Source: an uncultured Pelagibacteraceae bacterium
GTDB lineage: Bacteria > Pseudomonadota > Alphaproteobacteria > Pelagibacterales > Pelagibacteraceae
Reading direction: 5' to 3'
DNA: 53,730 bases
NCBI GenBank assembly: GCA_902589705.1
Contig: CACITX010000003.1
Coordinates: forward strand, 1-53,730
This document shows positions 26,828 through 36,356 of this stretch, piece by piece (the first letter of the stretch is position 1; each line of letters opens with the position of its first letter). The notes under the pieces were generated by a model that searched no databases, had not been told where the DNA came from, and saw nothing but the letters and a program-made list of their open reading frames with translations. The position numbers and the translations under genes are program-made.

Positions 26828-29800
26828 AAAAATTCTTGTGGTTGGTGCCGGACCAATAATCATTGGTCAAGCATGTGAGTTTGATTATTCGGGAACTCAA
26901 GCGTGTAAAGCATTGAGAGATGAAGGTTATAAAGTTATTTTAATAAACTCAAATCCAGCAACAATAATGACAGATCCTAATGTTGCAGATAAAACTTATA
27001 TAGAGCCTATTACTTTAGAGATTTTAGAAAAAATTTTAATTAAAGAAAAACCTGATGCAATTTTACCAACTATGGGCGGTCAGACAGCTCTTAACCTTGC
27101 GATGGAAGCTGAGAAAAAAGGTGTGCTCAAAAAATATAAAATTGAACTTATAGGTGCAAATTCAAAAGCCATAGCTAATGCAGAAGATAGGAAAAAATTT
27201 AGAAAAAATATGATTGAGATTGGCTTAGATTTACCAAAATCACAAATAGTTAAAAATCTTAATCAAGCATCTAAAGCACTAAAACAAATTGGATTACCTG
27301 CAATCATCAGGCCCGCTTTCACACTTGGTGGTCTTGGCGGAGGTATTGCTAAAAGCAAAAGAGAATATCAAAAAATTATTAAAAGCGGACTACAAGAATC
27401 TCCCGTAACTCAAGTTTTAGTCGAAGAGTGTTTAGAAGGCTGGAAAGAATTTGAGATGGAGGTAGTAAGAGATAAAAAAGATAATTGTATAATTGTTTGT
27501 TCAATTGAAAATGTTGATCCAATGGGTATACACACTGGGGACTCTGTTACTATTGCTCCAGCTTTAACTCTCACAGATAAAGAATATCAAGTAATGAGAA
27601 ACGCATCGATTGCTTGTCTAAGGAAAATCGGTGTCGAAACTGGTGGCTCAAATGTTCAATTCGCTATTAATCCAAAAAACGGAAGAATGGTTGTGATTGA
27701 AATGAATCCAAGAGTTTCAAGGTCTTCAGCTCTAGCATCCAAAGCTACTGGCTTTCCTATTGCAAAAATAGCGGCCAAACTAGCTGTTGGTTATACTTTA
27801 GATGAGCTTAAAAATGAAATTACTAAAACTACTCCTGCTTCCTTTGAGCCAACTATAGATTATGTTGTAACTAAAATTCCAAGATTTACTTTTGAAAAAT
27901 TTTCATCTTCTAAAGCAGAACTAGGGACATCGATGAAGTCTGTAGGTGAAGCAATGTCAATTGGAAGAAATTTTAAAGAGTCTCTTCAAAAAGCTTTGAT
28001 TTCACTAGAAACAGGTTTTTCAGGGTTAGATCAAATATTTAATTTAAGCTCGAAGCAAATAGAGAAAAAACTAAAAGAAAATATACCTGACAAAATACTC
28101 CTAGTCGGAGAAGCGTTTAGAAAAAAAATAAACATTAGTAAAATTCACAAGCTATCAAAAATTGACCCTTGGTTCTTGGGTCAAATAAAAGAAATTGTGG
28201 ATATAGAAAATGAAATTAAGAAAAAAGGATTACCAGAAAATTTTAATGAATTTAACTTTATAAAATCAATCGGTTTTTCTGATAAGAAACTATCAGAGCT
28301 CACAAACGTAAAAGAAAGTATTGTAAGAAGCAAAAGACAGGGGATCAAAATTTTTCCAGTTTACAAAAAAGTTGATACCTGCGCAGCCGAATTTAAATCA
28401 TTCACGCCCTACATGTATTCTACTTATCAAAGAAATTTTTCAATAAATAGTGAATGTGAAGCAGAACCTTCAAGTAGAAAAAAAGTCATTATATTAGGTG
28501 GTGGGCCTAACAGAATTGGTCAGGGTATTGAGTTTGATTACTGCTGCTGTCAAGCAAGCTTTGCTTTAAAAGAAGCTGGGTTTGAAACAATTATGGTCAA
28601 TTGTAATCCCGAAACTGTTTCAACTGATTATGACACCAGTGACAGATTGTATTTTGAGCCATTAAAAGAAGAATACGTATTCAACATTATAAAAAAAGAA
28701 CAATCTAAAGGAAATCTTTTAGGGGTTATAGCTCAATTTGGAGGTCAAACACCGATTAAATTAGCTAAATTTTTACACGAAAATAATCTACCAATTTTAG
28801 GAACTCAATACTCTTCGATAGATTTAGCAGAAGATAGGGATAGATTTAGGAAACTTCTAAAAAAATTAAAATTAAAACAGGCTGAAAGTGGAATAGCAAA
28901 AACTTTCTCTCAAGCTATTAAGATAGCTGATAAAATTGGACTTCCATTAATGGTAAGACCTTCTTACGTTTTAGGGGGAAGAGCGATGGAAATCGTACAT
29001 GAAAGAAGTCAACTAAAAAACTTTGTTCAAGAAGCTTTCAAAGCTGCAGAAAAAAATCCAATACTAATCGATAAATTTATTGATCATGCAATGGAAATAG
29101 ATGTTGACGCCCTTTCAGACGGTAAAGATGTTTTTGTTGCTGGGATTATGCAGCATATTGAGGAAGCTGGCATTCACTCTGGAGACTCGGCTTGTAGTTT
29201 GCCACCTGTTTCAATCAAACCTTTTTTAATTAAAGAAATAGAAAATCAAACAAAAAAGTTAGCGTTAGCTTTGAAAGTAAGAGGTTTTATGAATATTCAA
29301 TTTGCTATTAAGAATGATGAAATTTTTGTTATAGAGGTAAATCCAAGAGCTAGTAGGACGGTTCCATTTGTGTCTAAAGCAAAAAGCATTCCTCTTGCTA
29401 AAATTGCATCAAGAGTAATGGCTGGCGAAAAGCTAGATAAATTTAATTTAAAGAGCAAAACTAAAAAAATGTTTGCTGTAAAAGAAGCAGTCTTCCCATT
29501 TAATAAATTTCCAAATAGTGACCTATTATTAGGTCCAGAAATGAAATCAACTGGGGAAGTAATGGGATTTGATAAAGATTTTGGTATGGCGTTTGCTAAA
29601 AGTCAAATCGCTGCATCAAACTCTTTGCCTACAAAAGGACTAGCGTTTATCTCATTAAAAAATAGTCATAAAGATGAAGGTGTAGAGCTAGCTAAACAGT
29701 TAGTCAGATTGAACTTTCAACTTTGTGGTACTGGTGGAACAGCAAAATATATTAATAGCCATGGAATAAAATGTAAAAAGATCAATAAAGTTAATCAGGG

Positions 29801-30035
29801 ATCTCCTCATATAGTGGACGTTTTAAATGCTAAAAAAATTGCATTAGTAATTAATACTGGTGGTGGAAATAGTGAAAAACAATTAAATGATGCAAAAGCT
29901 CTAAGAAGAGCAACATTAGTTAATAAGGTTCCGTATTGTACAAATATGTCTACAGCTCAAGTTTGTATTGAGGGAATTAAATCTCTTAAAAATAAAAAAC
30001 TTACTGTAGCGTCTCTACAAGAAATTAAAAACTAA
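26805..30035 (+). CDS. carB: Carbamoyl-phosphate synthase large subunit
   Basis: CarB makes carbamoyl phosphate from bicarbonate, two ATP and ammonia supplied by CarA. The 1076 residues contain two homologous ATP-grasp halves. The first begins [20 protein letters not shown] and contains [16 protein letters not shown] near 164. The second begins [20 protein letters not shown] near 558 and contains [15 protein letters not shown] near 720. A C-terminal MGS-like allosteric domain (about 940-1076) has [11 protein letters not shown]. Length is normal. The stop overlaps the convergent oxygenase gene by 4 bp. Confidence 0.97.
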   Translation: MPKRKDIKKILVVGAGPIIIGQACEFDYSGTQACKALRDEGYKVILINSNPATIMTDPNVADKTYIEPITLEILEKILIKEKPDAILPTMGGQTALNLAMEAEKKGVLKKYKIELIGANSKAIANAEDRKKFRKNMIEIGLDLPKSQIVKNLNQASKALKQIGLPAIIRPAFTLGGLGGGIAKSKREYQKIIKSGLQESPVTQVLVEECLEGWKEFEMEVVRDKKDNCIIVCSIENVDPMGIHTGDSVTIAPALTLTDKEYQVMRNASIACLRKIGVETGGSNVQFAINPKNGRMVVIEMNPRVSRSSALASKATGFPIAKIAAKLAVGYTLDELKNEITKTTPASFEPTIDYVVTKIPRFTFEKFSSSKAELGTSMKSVGEAMSIGRNFKESLQKALISLETGFSGLDQIFNLSSKQIEKKLKENIPDKILLVGEAFRKKINISKIHKLSKIDPWFLGQIKEIVDIENEIKKKGLPENFNEFNFIKSIGFSDKKLSELTNVKESIVRSKRQGIKIFPVYKKVDTCAAEFKSFTPYMYSTYQRNFSINSECEAEPSSRKKVIILGGGPNRIGQGIEFDYCCCQASFALKEAGFETIMVNCNPETVSTDYDTSDRLYFEPLKEEYVFNIIKKEQSKGNLLGVIAQFGGQTPIKLAKFLHENNLPILGTQYSSIDLAEDRDRFRKLLKKLKLKQAESGIAKTFSQAIKIADKIGLPLMVRPSYVLGGRAMEIVHERSQLKNFVQEAFKAAEKNPILIDKFIDHAMEIDVDALSDGKDVFVAGIMQHIEEAGIHSGDSACSLPPVSIKPFLIKEIENQTKKLALALKVRGFMNIQFAIKNDEIFVIEVNPRASRTVPFVSKAKSIPLAKIASRVMAGEKLDKFNLKSKTKKMFAVKEAVFPFNKFPNSDLLLGPEMKSTGEVMGFDKDFGMAFAKSQIAASNSLPTKGLAFISLKNSHKDEGVELAKQLVRLNFQLCGTGGTAKYINSHGIKCKKINKVNQGSPHIVDVLNAKKIALVINTGGGNSEKQLNDAKALRRATLVNKVPYCTNMSTAQVCIEGIKSLKNKKLTVASLQEIKN

Positions 30036-30694
30036 TAAACTTTCCAGTCTGTTGGAAATGTAACGTAATTTACCTGGATGCACCTTCTCTCTTTTTTAAT
30101 CTCTTTTTTTTCCATTCCATGCCATGAGTCTGGACCGCTAGTAAAAAAGTATCCATAATTATGTTTATAAGGAACAGTCTTTACAAGTTTTAAATTCTTA
30201 TCATAAAAGTCTGTACCTAAATTTTCAGACTCGTCGTGTAAATTTATAAAAATAATAGATGACATTAATTTTTCTTTAATATCGCAGTGTGGTTTAAGCC
30301 AAAATCCTTCTCTGTCACAAATTACTTCCAATCTTACATAAGAATTGCTTAGATCTTTTCCAATAAGTGAACCAATTTTTTTATGAACTTTTTCTGATCT
30401 TAATTCTTCAATCAGTTTTGTTAAATTAGGAAATTGATTTGAGTTTTCTTTAGTAACATAACATCTAAGTTTTTTTGCTTTTCCTCCGTCTTTAATCCCA
30501 GATCTAAAAGCACCATCTCCCCCATCTAAAGCTCTTGTTCCATCATATTTTAAATTTTCGTTTCTAGGATCTGCTATTTCTGCATTGCTTATCTCTTTAA
30601 TTGCTTCTTCAGTTAAAGGTTCGTTGATTTCAAAGTGCTGAAAAGGATCGTTAAAATTTTTTGTTTTTGTTTCTAAAGATTTAAATAATTCCAT
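30032..30694 (-). CDS. 2-oxoglutarate/Fe(II)-dependent oxygenase-like protein
   Basis: The 220-residue protein has the double-stranded beta-helix iron site of 2OG oxygenases: H136-x-D138 in WLKPHCDIK, distal H192 in DSWHGME, and Arg 203/204 twelve residues later for 2-oxoglutarate. [18 protein letters not shown] is characteristic of proteins in the prolyl-4-hydroxylase-like superfamily. Substrate is unknown. It overlaps the upstream ELM1-family gene by 14 bp, so the two are one transcriptional unit and may share a function in envelope or glycan modification. Confidence 0.8.
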   Translation of the reverse strand: MELFKSLETKTKNFNDPFQHFEINEPLTEEAIKEISNAEIADPRNENLKYDGTRALDGGDGAFRSGIKDGGKAKKLRCYVTKENSNQFPNLTKLIEELRSEKVHKKIGSLIGKDLSNSYVRLEVICDREGFWLKPHCDIKEKLMSSIIFINLHDESENLGTDFYDKNLKLVKTVPYKHNYGYFFTSGPDSWHGMEKKEIKKERRCIQVNYVTFPTDWKVY

Positions 30695-31634
30695 TCTGTT
30701 TCATTCTCAATTTTATCAATGGAGCAATTCTACTAACTTCATTTAAACTTTCATAGCTCCAATTTTCAACTACATTATTTAATTCTTTTGTTATACCTAA
30801 ATTACTAAGCTCGGAATAGAATTTTTTGAATCTTGCGTTCCTTTTTTTTGGTTTCATCATTGCTATATATACTGGTTTTCCAGTAACAGCAGCTTCAGAA
30901 ATCATTGAGGTAGAGTCGCAGGTAACAATCGTGAAGTCTGCGATAGCAAGAGAGGAAAGATAAGCTCTTTTATCAACTGTTTTAATTACAAGATGATTAG
31001 AACTAAATGCGTCATATGCTTTTTTGATAACTTCTTCTGGAGTCCTGTAAGAGGGAATAATTACTATTTTAAATTTATCTGGCGTGAATAATGTTTTAAC
31101 TTTTGTGAAAAGTTTATGTAACTCCTGGTCTGAATAGTCATAATACTTGTTTGGCCCTCCGATTATAAAGCTTACAATTTGCTTTTTCTTATCTAGATTT
31201 ATATCTAGATAGTTTGAATTTTCTTTAATTTCTTTTTTTGTTAGATAATGAATTGCCCCTTTTGTATTAATTACGTTATCACCTTTTACATTATCGTGCT
31301 CTGGGCTAATAATTAAATCAAAATGTTTAAATGAAACTTTTGGATCTTGAATGTGAATAGTAAATATTTCATTGCCTAATCTTTTTTTTAATGCAATTGA
31401 AGGGATAACACTTTTTCTACCGCAAGAAATAATTACCTTGCTATCGCAAATAAATTTATCTTTTACTAAATTTTCAGAAATTGGGGAAAACTTTGGAGGT
31501 ATATAGTTCCAGAATGTTTTAAGTTTTATATTCTGATGTTTAAAATTTAGATTTAATGCTTTAGCTAATCCTTCAACTTGACTAACCATTCCGTGCATGC
31601 CTTGTGTCAAAAGAATCGCTTTTAATTCTAACAT
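30681..31634 (-). CDS. ELM1/DUF1022 family protein, GT-B glycosyltransferase-like
   Basis: The 317 residues match the family named after the plant mitochondrial fission factor ELM1, common in alphaproteobacteria. Signatures are LTQGMHGMVSQVEGLAKAL near 9-27, IISCGRKSVIPSIALK near 68, FTIHIQDPKVSFKHFDLIISPEH-type sequence near 92-112, and TCDSTSMISEAAVTGKPVYI near 240. The last segment resembles a nucleotide-sugar site of GT-B glycosyltransferases. The bacterial role is not established. It is translationally linked to the following 2OG oxygenase and diverges from trxB by 26 bp. Confidence 0.85.
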   Translation of the reverse strand: MLELKAILLTQGMHGMVSQVEGLAKALNLNFKHQNIKLKTFWNYIPPKFSPISENLVKDKFICDSKVIISCGRKSVIPSIALKKRLGNEIFTIHIQDPKVSFKHFDLIISPEHDNVKGDNVINTKGAIHYLTKKEIKENSNYLDINLDKKKQIVSFIIGGPNKYYDYSDQELHKLFTKVKTLFTPDKFKIVIIPSYRTPEEVIKKAYDAFSSNHLVIKTVDKRAYLSSLAIADFTIVTCDSTSMISEAAVTGKPVYIAMMKPKKRNARFKKFYSELSNLGITKELNNVVENWSYESLNEVSRIAPLIKLRMKQNGII

Positions 31635-31660
31635 TTGTTACTATATATAATCTTATCGTA

Positions 31661-32611
31661 ATGAATAATAAAACACCTAAACATACAAAAGTGTTAATAC
31701 TTGGATCAGGTCCTGCAGGTTATACAGCTGCAATTTATGCAGCTAGAGCTATGCTAAAACCTATATTAGTTTATGGATCTCAGCCTGGTGGTCAATTAAC
31801 TACAACTACAGATGTGGAAAACTATCCGGGTTATTCAAAGGTGATTCAAGGACCATGGCTTATGGAAGAAATGAAGGGCCAAGCAGAAGCAGTTGGCACA
31901 GAAATGATACAAGATCATATTAATAAAGTAGACCTATCCAAACAACCTTTCGAAGCTGTAGGGGACAGCGGCCAGGTTTATACTGCAGATAGTTTTATAA
32001 TATCTACAGGTGCACAAGCTAGGTGGTTAAATTTAAAATCTGAGCAAGAGTTTAGAGGCTTTGGAGTTTCAGCTTGTGCTACATGTGATGGGTTCTTTTT
32101 TAAAGATAAAGAAGTAGCTGTAGTTGGCGGAGGAAATGCTGCTGTTGAAGAAGCGATTTTTTTAACAAAGTTTGCATCAAAAGTTAAACTAATACACAGA
32201 AGAAATGAACTTAGAGCAGAGAAAATGCTTCAAGAGAAATTAAAAGCAAACAAAAAAATTGAAATTATTTGGGATAGTGTTGTTGATGAAGTATTAGGTG
32301 ACAATGAACCTAAAGGTGTAACTGCGATTAAAATTAAAAATGTAAAAAATAATAAAATCTCAGAATTAAAAGTTCACGGTTTATTTATCGCTATAGGACA
32401 TGATCCGGCAACTTCTCTGTTTAAAGATCAGTTAAAAATGGATAAAGAGGGATATTTAATTACTAAGCCAGACTCAACTGAAACAAATGTGCCTGGAGTA
32501 TTTGCTGCTGGTGACGTAAAAGATAAAATATTTAGACAGGCAGTAACAGCAGCTGGAATGGGTTGTATGTCTGCTTTAGAAGCTGAAAAATATTTAGCAG
32601 CTAAAGCTTAA
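31661..32611 (+). CDS. trxB: Thioredoxin reductase
   Basis: TrxB uses NADPH and FAD to reduce thioredoxin. From the ATG at 31661 the protein has 316 residues, the normal size. It shows FAD-binding LILGSGPAGYTAAIYAARA, redox CATC in SACATCDGFFF near 138, NADPH-binding VVGGGNAAVEEAIFL near 155, and VFAAGDVKDKIFRQAVTAAG near 280. The open frame extends 19 codons upstream, but that stretch overlaps the divergent gene and lacks family sequence, so 31661 is the better start. A probable terminator follows the stop. Confidence 0.96.
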   Translation: MNNKTPKHTKVLILGSGPAGYTAAIYAARAMLKPILVYGSQPGGQLTTTTDVENYPGYSKVIQGPWLMEEMKGQAEAVGTEMIQDHINKVDLSKQPFEAVGDSGQVYTADSFIISTGAQARWLNLKSEQEFRGFGVSACATCDGFFFKDKEVAVVGGGNAAVEEAIFLTKFASKVKLIHRRNELRAEKMLQEKLKANKKIEIIWDSVVDEVLGDNEPKGVTAIKIKNVKNNKISELKVHGLFIAIGHDPATSLFKDQLKMDKEGYLITKPDSTETNVPGVFAAGDVKDKIFRQAVTAAGMGCMSALEAEKYLAAKA

Positions 32612-32614
32612 AAG

Positions 32615-32644
32615 ATTATTGTTAACTCAATAATTATTTTTTTT
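32615..32644 (+). terminator. Probable rho-independent terminator of trxB
   Basis: ATTATTG (32615-32621) and CAATAAT (32628-32634) form a 7-bp stem with a 6-nt loop, followed by a T-rich run to 32644. The stem is AT-rich, so stability is modest. It reaches into the 3' end of the convergent dehydrogenase gene. Confidence 0.45.
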
Positions 32645-33544
32645 AGCAGATTTTAAAACTGAGCTACAAATTCTTTGCGTTTGAATTCCCTCACTAAGCA
32701 AAATTGTTTTATCTTTATAAATAAAATCTTTGAGACAATTTAAATAGCTATCCTTATGTTTAATGTCAAAATTTTTATATAAAGTATTTTTTTTAAAATT
32801 TTTATCTGAGTCTATTATAAAATTATTCCCAAAAAGTTTGATCCTTTCTTCGTGACCAAGTCGGCTTGTTCTGCTAAATATAAACTCTACTACACTTCCA
32901 TTGCTAAACTTCATATTAATTATAGCATCTGAAAAATCGTTTTTATCTAAAAATTCTTTTCTACTTATAGATTTAGCAATAGTTACTATATTTTTAGGTA
33001 TTGAATTTACAAACCAATTTGCAAGATCGAAAAAATGAAAACCTTTATCCATAAATAAACCTCCATTTCGAACTGATTGATTTACATTAGTTTTAAAAGA
33101 TCTAGATATGATTTGAGCTATTTTTACTTTTCTGTTTTTTAAAATTTTTTTCATTTTAAGATAAGGTTTTGAATATCTTCTATTCAAACCTATACAAATT
33201 TTGATTTTGTTTACTCTAATTTTTTTTAATAATAAATTTAATTTGTTTGAATCTAAGGAGATTGGTTTTTCACAATAAATCATCTTTTTATGATTTATGA
33301 GTTTAGTTAAATAATACTCATGAGTTGTTGTGGGTGAAGCTATGATAAATAGTTTGATACTTTTATCTTTTAAGATAGTGTTAAAATTACTGGAAGATAA
33401 ACAATTGTATTTTTTTGAAATTTTCTTTCTTAAGTTAGGATCAACATCATAAACATAAGATAATTTAGTTTTTTTTATTTTTTTAAGGTTGCTACAATGA
33501 ATTTGTCCAATTTTTGATAATCCTATCACACAGGATTTAATCAT
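32627..33544 (-). CDS. Gfo/Idh/MocA family dehydrogenase (third of three)
   Basis: This 305-residue protein has the NAD(P)-binding Rossmann start CVIGLSKIGQIHCSNL (the glycine pattern is degenerate, GLSKIG instead of GxGxxG). IASPTTTHEYYLTKLI and YCEKPISLD near 90 follow; the Lys of E-K-P is a family catalytic residue. GGLFMDKGFHFFDLANWFV near 159 carries the conserved substrate-site Asp and His. Family members oxidise sugars, inositols or related polyols. It is the last gene of the ten-gene operon, starting directly after its neighbour ends. Confidence 0.85.
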   Translation of the reverse strand: MIKSCVIGLSKIGQIHCSNLKKIKKTKLSYVYDVDPNLRKKISKKYNCLSSSNFNTILKDKSIKLFIIASPTTTHEYYLTKLINHKKMIYCEKPISLDSNKLNLLLKKIRVNKIKICIGLNRRYSKPYLKMKKILKNRKVKIAQIISRSFKTNVNQSVRNGGLFMDKGFHFFDLANWFVNSIPKNIVTIAKSISRKEFLDKNDFSDAIINMKFSNGSVVEFIFSRTSRLGHEERIKLFGNNFIIDSDKNFKKNTLYKNFDIKHKDSYLNCLKDFIYKDKTILLSEGIQTQRICSSVLKSAKKNNY

Positions 33545-34675
33545 TTAAAATGACACCCATTTCTTTTTTGAAGAGGATTTTACACATCCATCAATAAACT
33601 TGGCTGTGAGCAAACCTTCATAGGCTGTTGGGAAGAAAAATCTTGTATTTCTGTTCTTAGAATTAATTTTTGAAGCTATTTCTTTATATAGGTTTGAAAA
33701 AGCACTTAGGTAACCCTCAGGATGCCCGTATTTTATTCTTGAAAATTTTTTTGAGAAATGACTTTCATTAAATCCTCTTTCTAAAATTTTAGTTGCGCCA
33801 TTCGCTGAACTAAACTTTAAATAATTTGGATCGTTTTGAACCCACTCCATACTACCTTTTGATCCAAATACTCTTATTTTTAAACCATAAACACCACCCT
33901 TAGCAGTTGTCGATGCCCAGAATAAACCTTTTGCGCCATTCTCATAATTAATAAAAACTTGAGCATTAGTATCAAATTTAATTTTTTTTGAATATTGTTT
34001 AATATCAGCGAATAATTTAACCCCTTTCAAACCAGTTATGTAATTACATAAATGATAGGCATGAGATCCTATTTCATTAAGCACTGTTGAAACACCAGCA
34101 ATTTTTTTATCAAGTTTCCATTTGAAAACTTTTTTAGCTGTTGCTTGAGTAACTTTTTTTCCATTCGACCAGTCTTGAATATATTCAACATTTACATATT
34201 CAACATTCCCTAATTTTTTTTCTTCAATTAATTTTTTTGCATACCTTACCATCGGGTATGCAGAATAATTATGTGTTAACCCATAAACAATTTTTTTATT
34301 TCTAATTATTGTTTTATAAAGTTTTTTTGCTTGAGATAAAGAGCCTGCAAATGGTTTATCGGATATTACGTGAATGTTATTTTTAATAAATAGCTCAGCT
34401 ATTTCTTGATGACTTCCTGGTGGAGTCATAATGGCAACAACTTCAATACCATCTTTCCTCTTTTTTTCAGCTAAGCAAAGCTCTTTATAATTTTTATAAC
34501 ATCTATCTTTTTTAAGACCGATTGAGTTTCCAAAAGATTGATTAATTTTATGATTTCTTGAAAAAACACCTGATACAATTTTAAATTTATCATCAAATCT
34601 AGACGCTATACGATGTACGTGACCAATCCAGGACCCTGGGCCACCACCAATTATACCAAGCCTTAAACGTTTCAT
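33545..34675 (-). CDS. Gfo/Idh/MocA family dehydrogenase (second of three)
   Basis: The 376 residues start LRLGIIGGGPGSWIGHVHRI, a Rossmann loop with the inserted GSWIGHVHR that marks a subgroup of this family. AIMTPPGSHQEIAELFI and VISDKPFAG near 100 follow, with D-K-P in place of the more common E-K-P but the Lys kept. VLNEIGSHAYHLCNYITG near 196 carries the conserved His residues. It is the longest of the three tandem dehydrogenases and shares its borders with both neighbours with no gap. Substrate unknown, probably a cyclic polyol or sugar derivative. Confidence 0.86.
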   Translation of the reverse strand: MKRLRLGIIGGGPGSWIGHVHRIASRFDDKFKIVSGVFSRNHKINQSFGNSIGLKKDRCYKNYKELCLAEKKRKDGIEVVAIMTPPGSHQEIAELFIKNNIHVISDKPFAGSLSQAKKLYKTIIRNKKIVYGLTHNYSAYPMVRYAKKLIEEKKLGNVEYVNVEYIQDWSNGKKVTQATAKKVFKWKLDKKIAGVSTVLNEIGSHAYHLCNYITGLKGVKLFADIKQYSKKIKFDTNAQVFINYENGAKGLFWASTTAKGGVYGLKIRVFGSKGSMEWVQNDPNYLKFSSANGATKILERGFNESHFSKKFSRIKYGHPEGYLSAFSNLYKEIASKINSKNRNTRFFFPTAYEGLLTAKFIDGCVKSSSKKKWVSF

Positions 34676-35716
34676 TTAATTTATTTTTATTTTTTTTCCT
34701 GACTTAGCGCTTTTAACTATTGCATCAAATATTTTAAGAGATTGCAAGCCATCATACCCGCTTACTTTTGGAGTAGTTTTTTTTTGAACTACATCACACA
34801 AATGATTGATTTGATTAATAAGAGTAAACCTACTTAATTTTGAGTTTTCGTATTTATAAAAAATAGGCTTCCACCAACTTCTCTCACTTTTATTGTACCA
34901 ATACTTATAATTAGGAAACTGAATAGAGCCTTTTGTCCCCCCGATATAATAAGCTGACTGATTTGTAATTGGATAAGCGGGATTTTCTCCAGCTGTTAGC
35001 TCATAACTCCAAGGAGCAACTATAGTATCAGAAACGTTTAATGTACACATAGTTCCAGATTTGAATATTAGATTTACAATAGCTGTGTCCTCTACTTGAT
35101 GCTTACGTATAGAATTTGATGTTGATGCTTGCACATATTTGACTGTACCTAGCAAATAACAAATCATATCAATGTCGTGAACAAGATTAATTCCTAGAGG
35201 ACCTCCGCCTTTTTTAGTTCTCCATTTTTCTTTATAGTATTCTTTATGTTTGTATAGCCAGCACATAACATTTGCTGAAACTATTTTTCCAATTTTTCCT
35301 TTTTCAATTTTATTCTTTACATTAGACACAATATCATTGTGTCTTCTGTGGTATCCTATCAATAAAGGGGTTCTATTCTTCTTTGCATTTGAAATAATTT
35401 TTTTAGCTGAAGTGATATTATCAGAGATTGGTTTTTCAAGTAACGTGGGTATTCCTGCTTTTAAAAAACTTGATGTATGTTTTTCATGAAATTGATTTGG
35501 GGTAGCTACAATTACAGCATCAGGTTTGTTTTCTTTAATTAAATTGTTTGAATTTTTATAAAAAGGCACTTTAAATTTTTTGGCATGTATTCTTGATTTG
35601 TCACTAATATCTACAATTGAATGAAGGGTAGCTTTTTTGCTTAAATGAATTGCTTTTAAATGCTGGTTTCCCATTAGACCAATTCCAACTACAGCTATTT
35701 TTACTTTATTTCTCAT
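34676..35716 (-). CDS. Gfo/Idh/MocA family dehydrogenase (first of three)
   Basis: The 346 residues start KIAVVGIGLMGNQHLKAI, a normal GxGxxG Rossmann motif, then VIVATPNQFHEKHTSSFL and TLLEKPISD near 90 with the catalytic Lys. GGPLGINLVHDIDMICYLLG near 167 carries the usual Asp and His of the active site. It is most like myo-inositol or related polyol dehydrogenases, but substrate cannot be assigned. It overlaps the CitE-like gene by 11 bp. Confidence 0.87.
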   Translation of the reverse strand: MRNKVKIAVVGIGLMGNQHLKAIHLSKKATLHSIVDISDKSRIHAKKFKVPFYKNSNNLIKENKPDAVIVATPNQFHEKHTSSFLKAGIPTLLEKPISDNITSAKKIISNAKKNRTPLLIGYHRRHNDIVSNVKNKIEKGKIGKIVSANVMCWLYKHKEYYKEKWRTKKGGGPLGINLVHDIDMICYLLGTVKYVQASTSNSIRKHQVEDTAIVNLIFKSGTMCTLNVSDTIVAPWSYELTAGENPAYPITNQSAYYIGGTKGSIQFPNYKYWYNKSERSWWKPIFYKYENSKLSRFTLINQINHLCDVVQKKTTPKVSGYDGLQSLKIFDAIVKSAKSGKKIKIN

Positions 35717-36356
35717 TAAATATATTATTTGCTATCTCAATCTGACTGGGATGGATACAAGCTTTACCGGCGTAACCAAGATCTTTTACAAGTAAGCAAG
35801 ATTTTTTAAAACCATCTAGATCTTTAAAATTAAGATAAGAGGTATCTATAGGGTTTTTTGAATACTTTGCAATGAGTTTCCTGTACTCTAGTATTTCGTG
35901 TTCATCGGCAGAAACTTTTAGATTTATTGACTTAGCCAAATCATGAGAGCCAAAAGATATATTTTTTATTCTTTCTTTAAAATTTGATATTTCATTGAGA
36001 TTATCTAAACCTTTCTGACTTTCTATAATTGGAATTATATCTGTATTTAGCTTTTCAATTTTTTTAAGCTCCTCATGTATTTCGGTCAATTGGTTTTTGC
36101 TTTCAGTAAACGGAAGAAAAATACCTATAAACTTTTCACTACAAACAAAATTTAAATCTAAATTTGAATTAATTCTAATATAAGTATTGCTTTTATTTAC
36201 ATTACAATTTTGAATTATTTTCTTAGCATTATCTTTTTCATTATCAGGAACTGTTGACTCCAGATCAATTACGATTAAATCAGCATTTAAAGTGTATGCT
36301 TTTTTTATTTTTTTTTCCTCATTACCAGGAACAAATAATACTGATCTAAATTTCAT
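35706..36356 (-). CDS. CitE-like (HpcH/HpaI superfamily) acyl-CoA lyase, short form
   Basis: The family splits or joins C-C bonds next to a carboxyl or CoA-thioester, as in citryl-CoA or malyl-CoA lyases. The protein begins RSVLFVPGNEEKKIKKA, with DLIVIDLEST near 26, YIRINS near 59, the metal-binding Glu in PIIESQKG near 110, ISFGSHDLAKS near 134 and GKACIHPSQIEIAN near 196. All core motifs survive although 216 residues is shorter than the 270-300 usual for CitE. It overlaps both neighbours by about 11 bp, placing it firmly in the operon with the CoA ligase. Confidence 0.82.
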   Translation of the reverse strand: MKFRSVLFVPGNEEKKIKKAYTLNADLIVIDLESTVPDNEKDNAKKIIQNCNVNKSNTYIRINSNLDLNFVCSEKFIGIFLPFTESKNQLTEIHEELKKIEKLNTDIIPIIESQKGLDNLNEISNFKERIKNISFGSHDLAKSINLKVSADEHEILEYRKLIAKYSKNPIDTSYLNFKDLDGFKKSCLLVKDLGYAGKACIHPSQIEIANNIFNEK

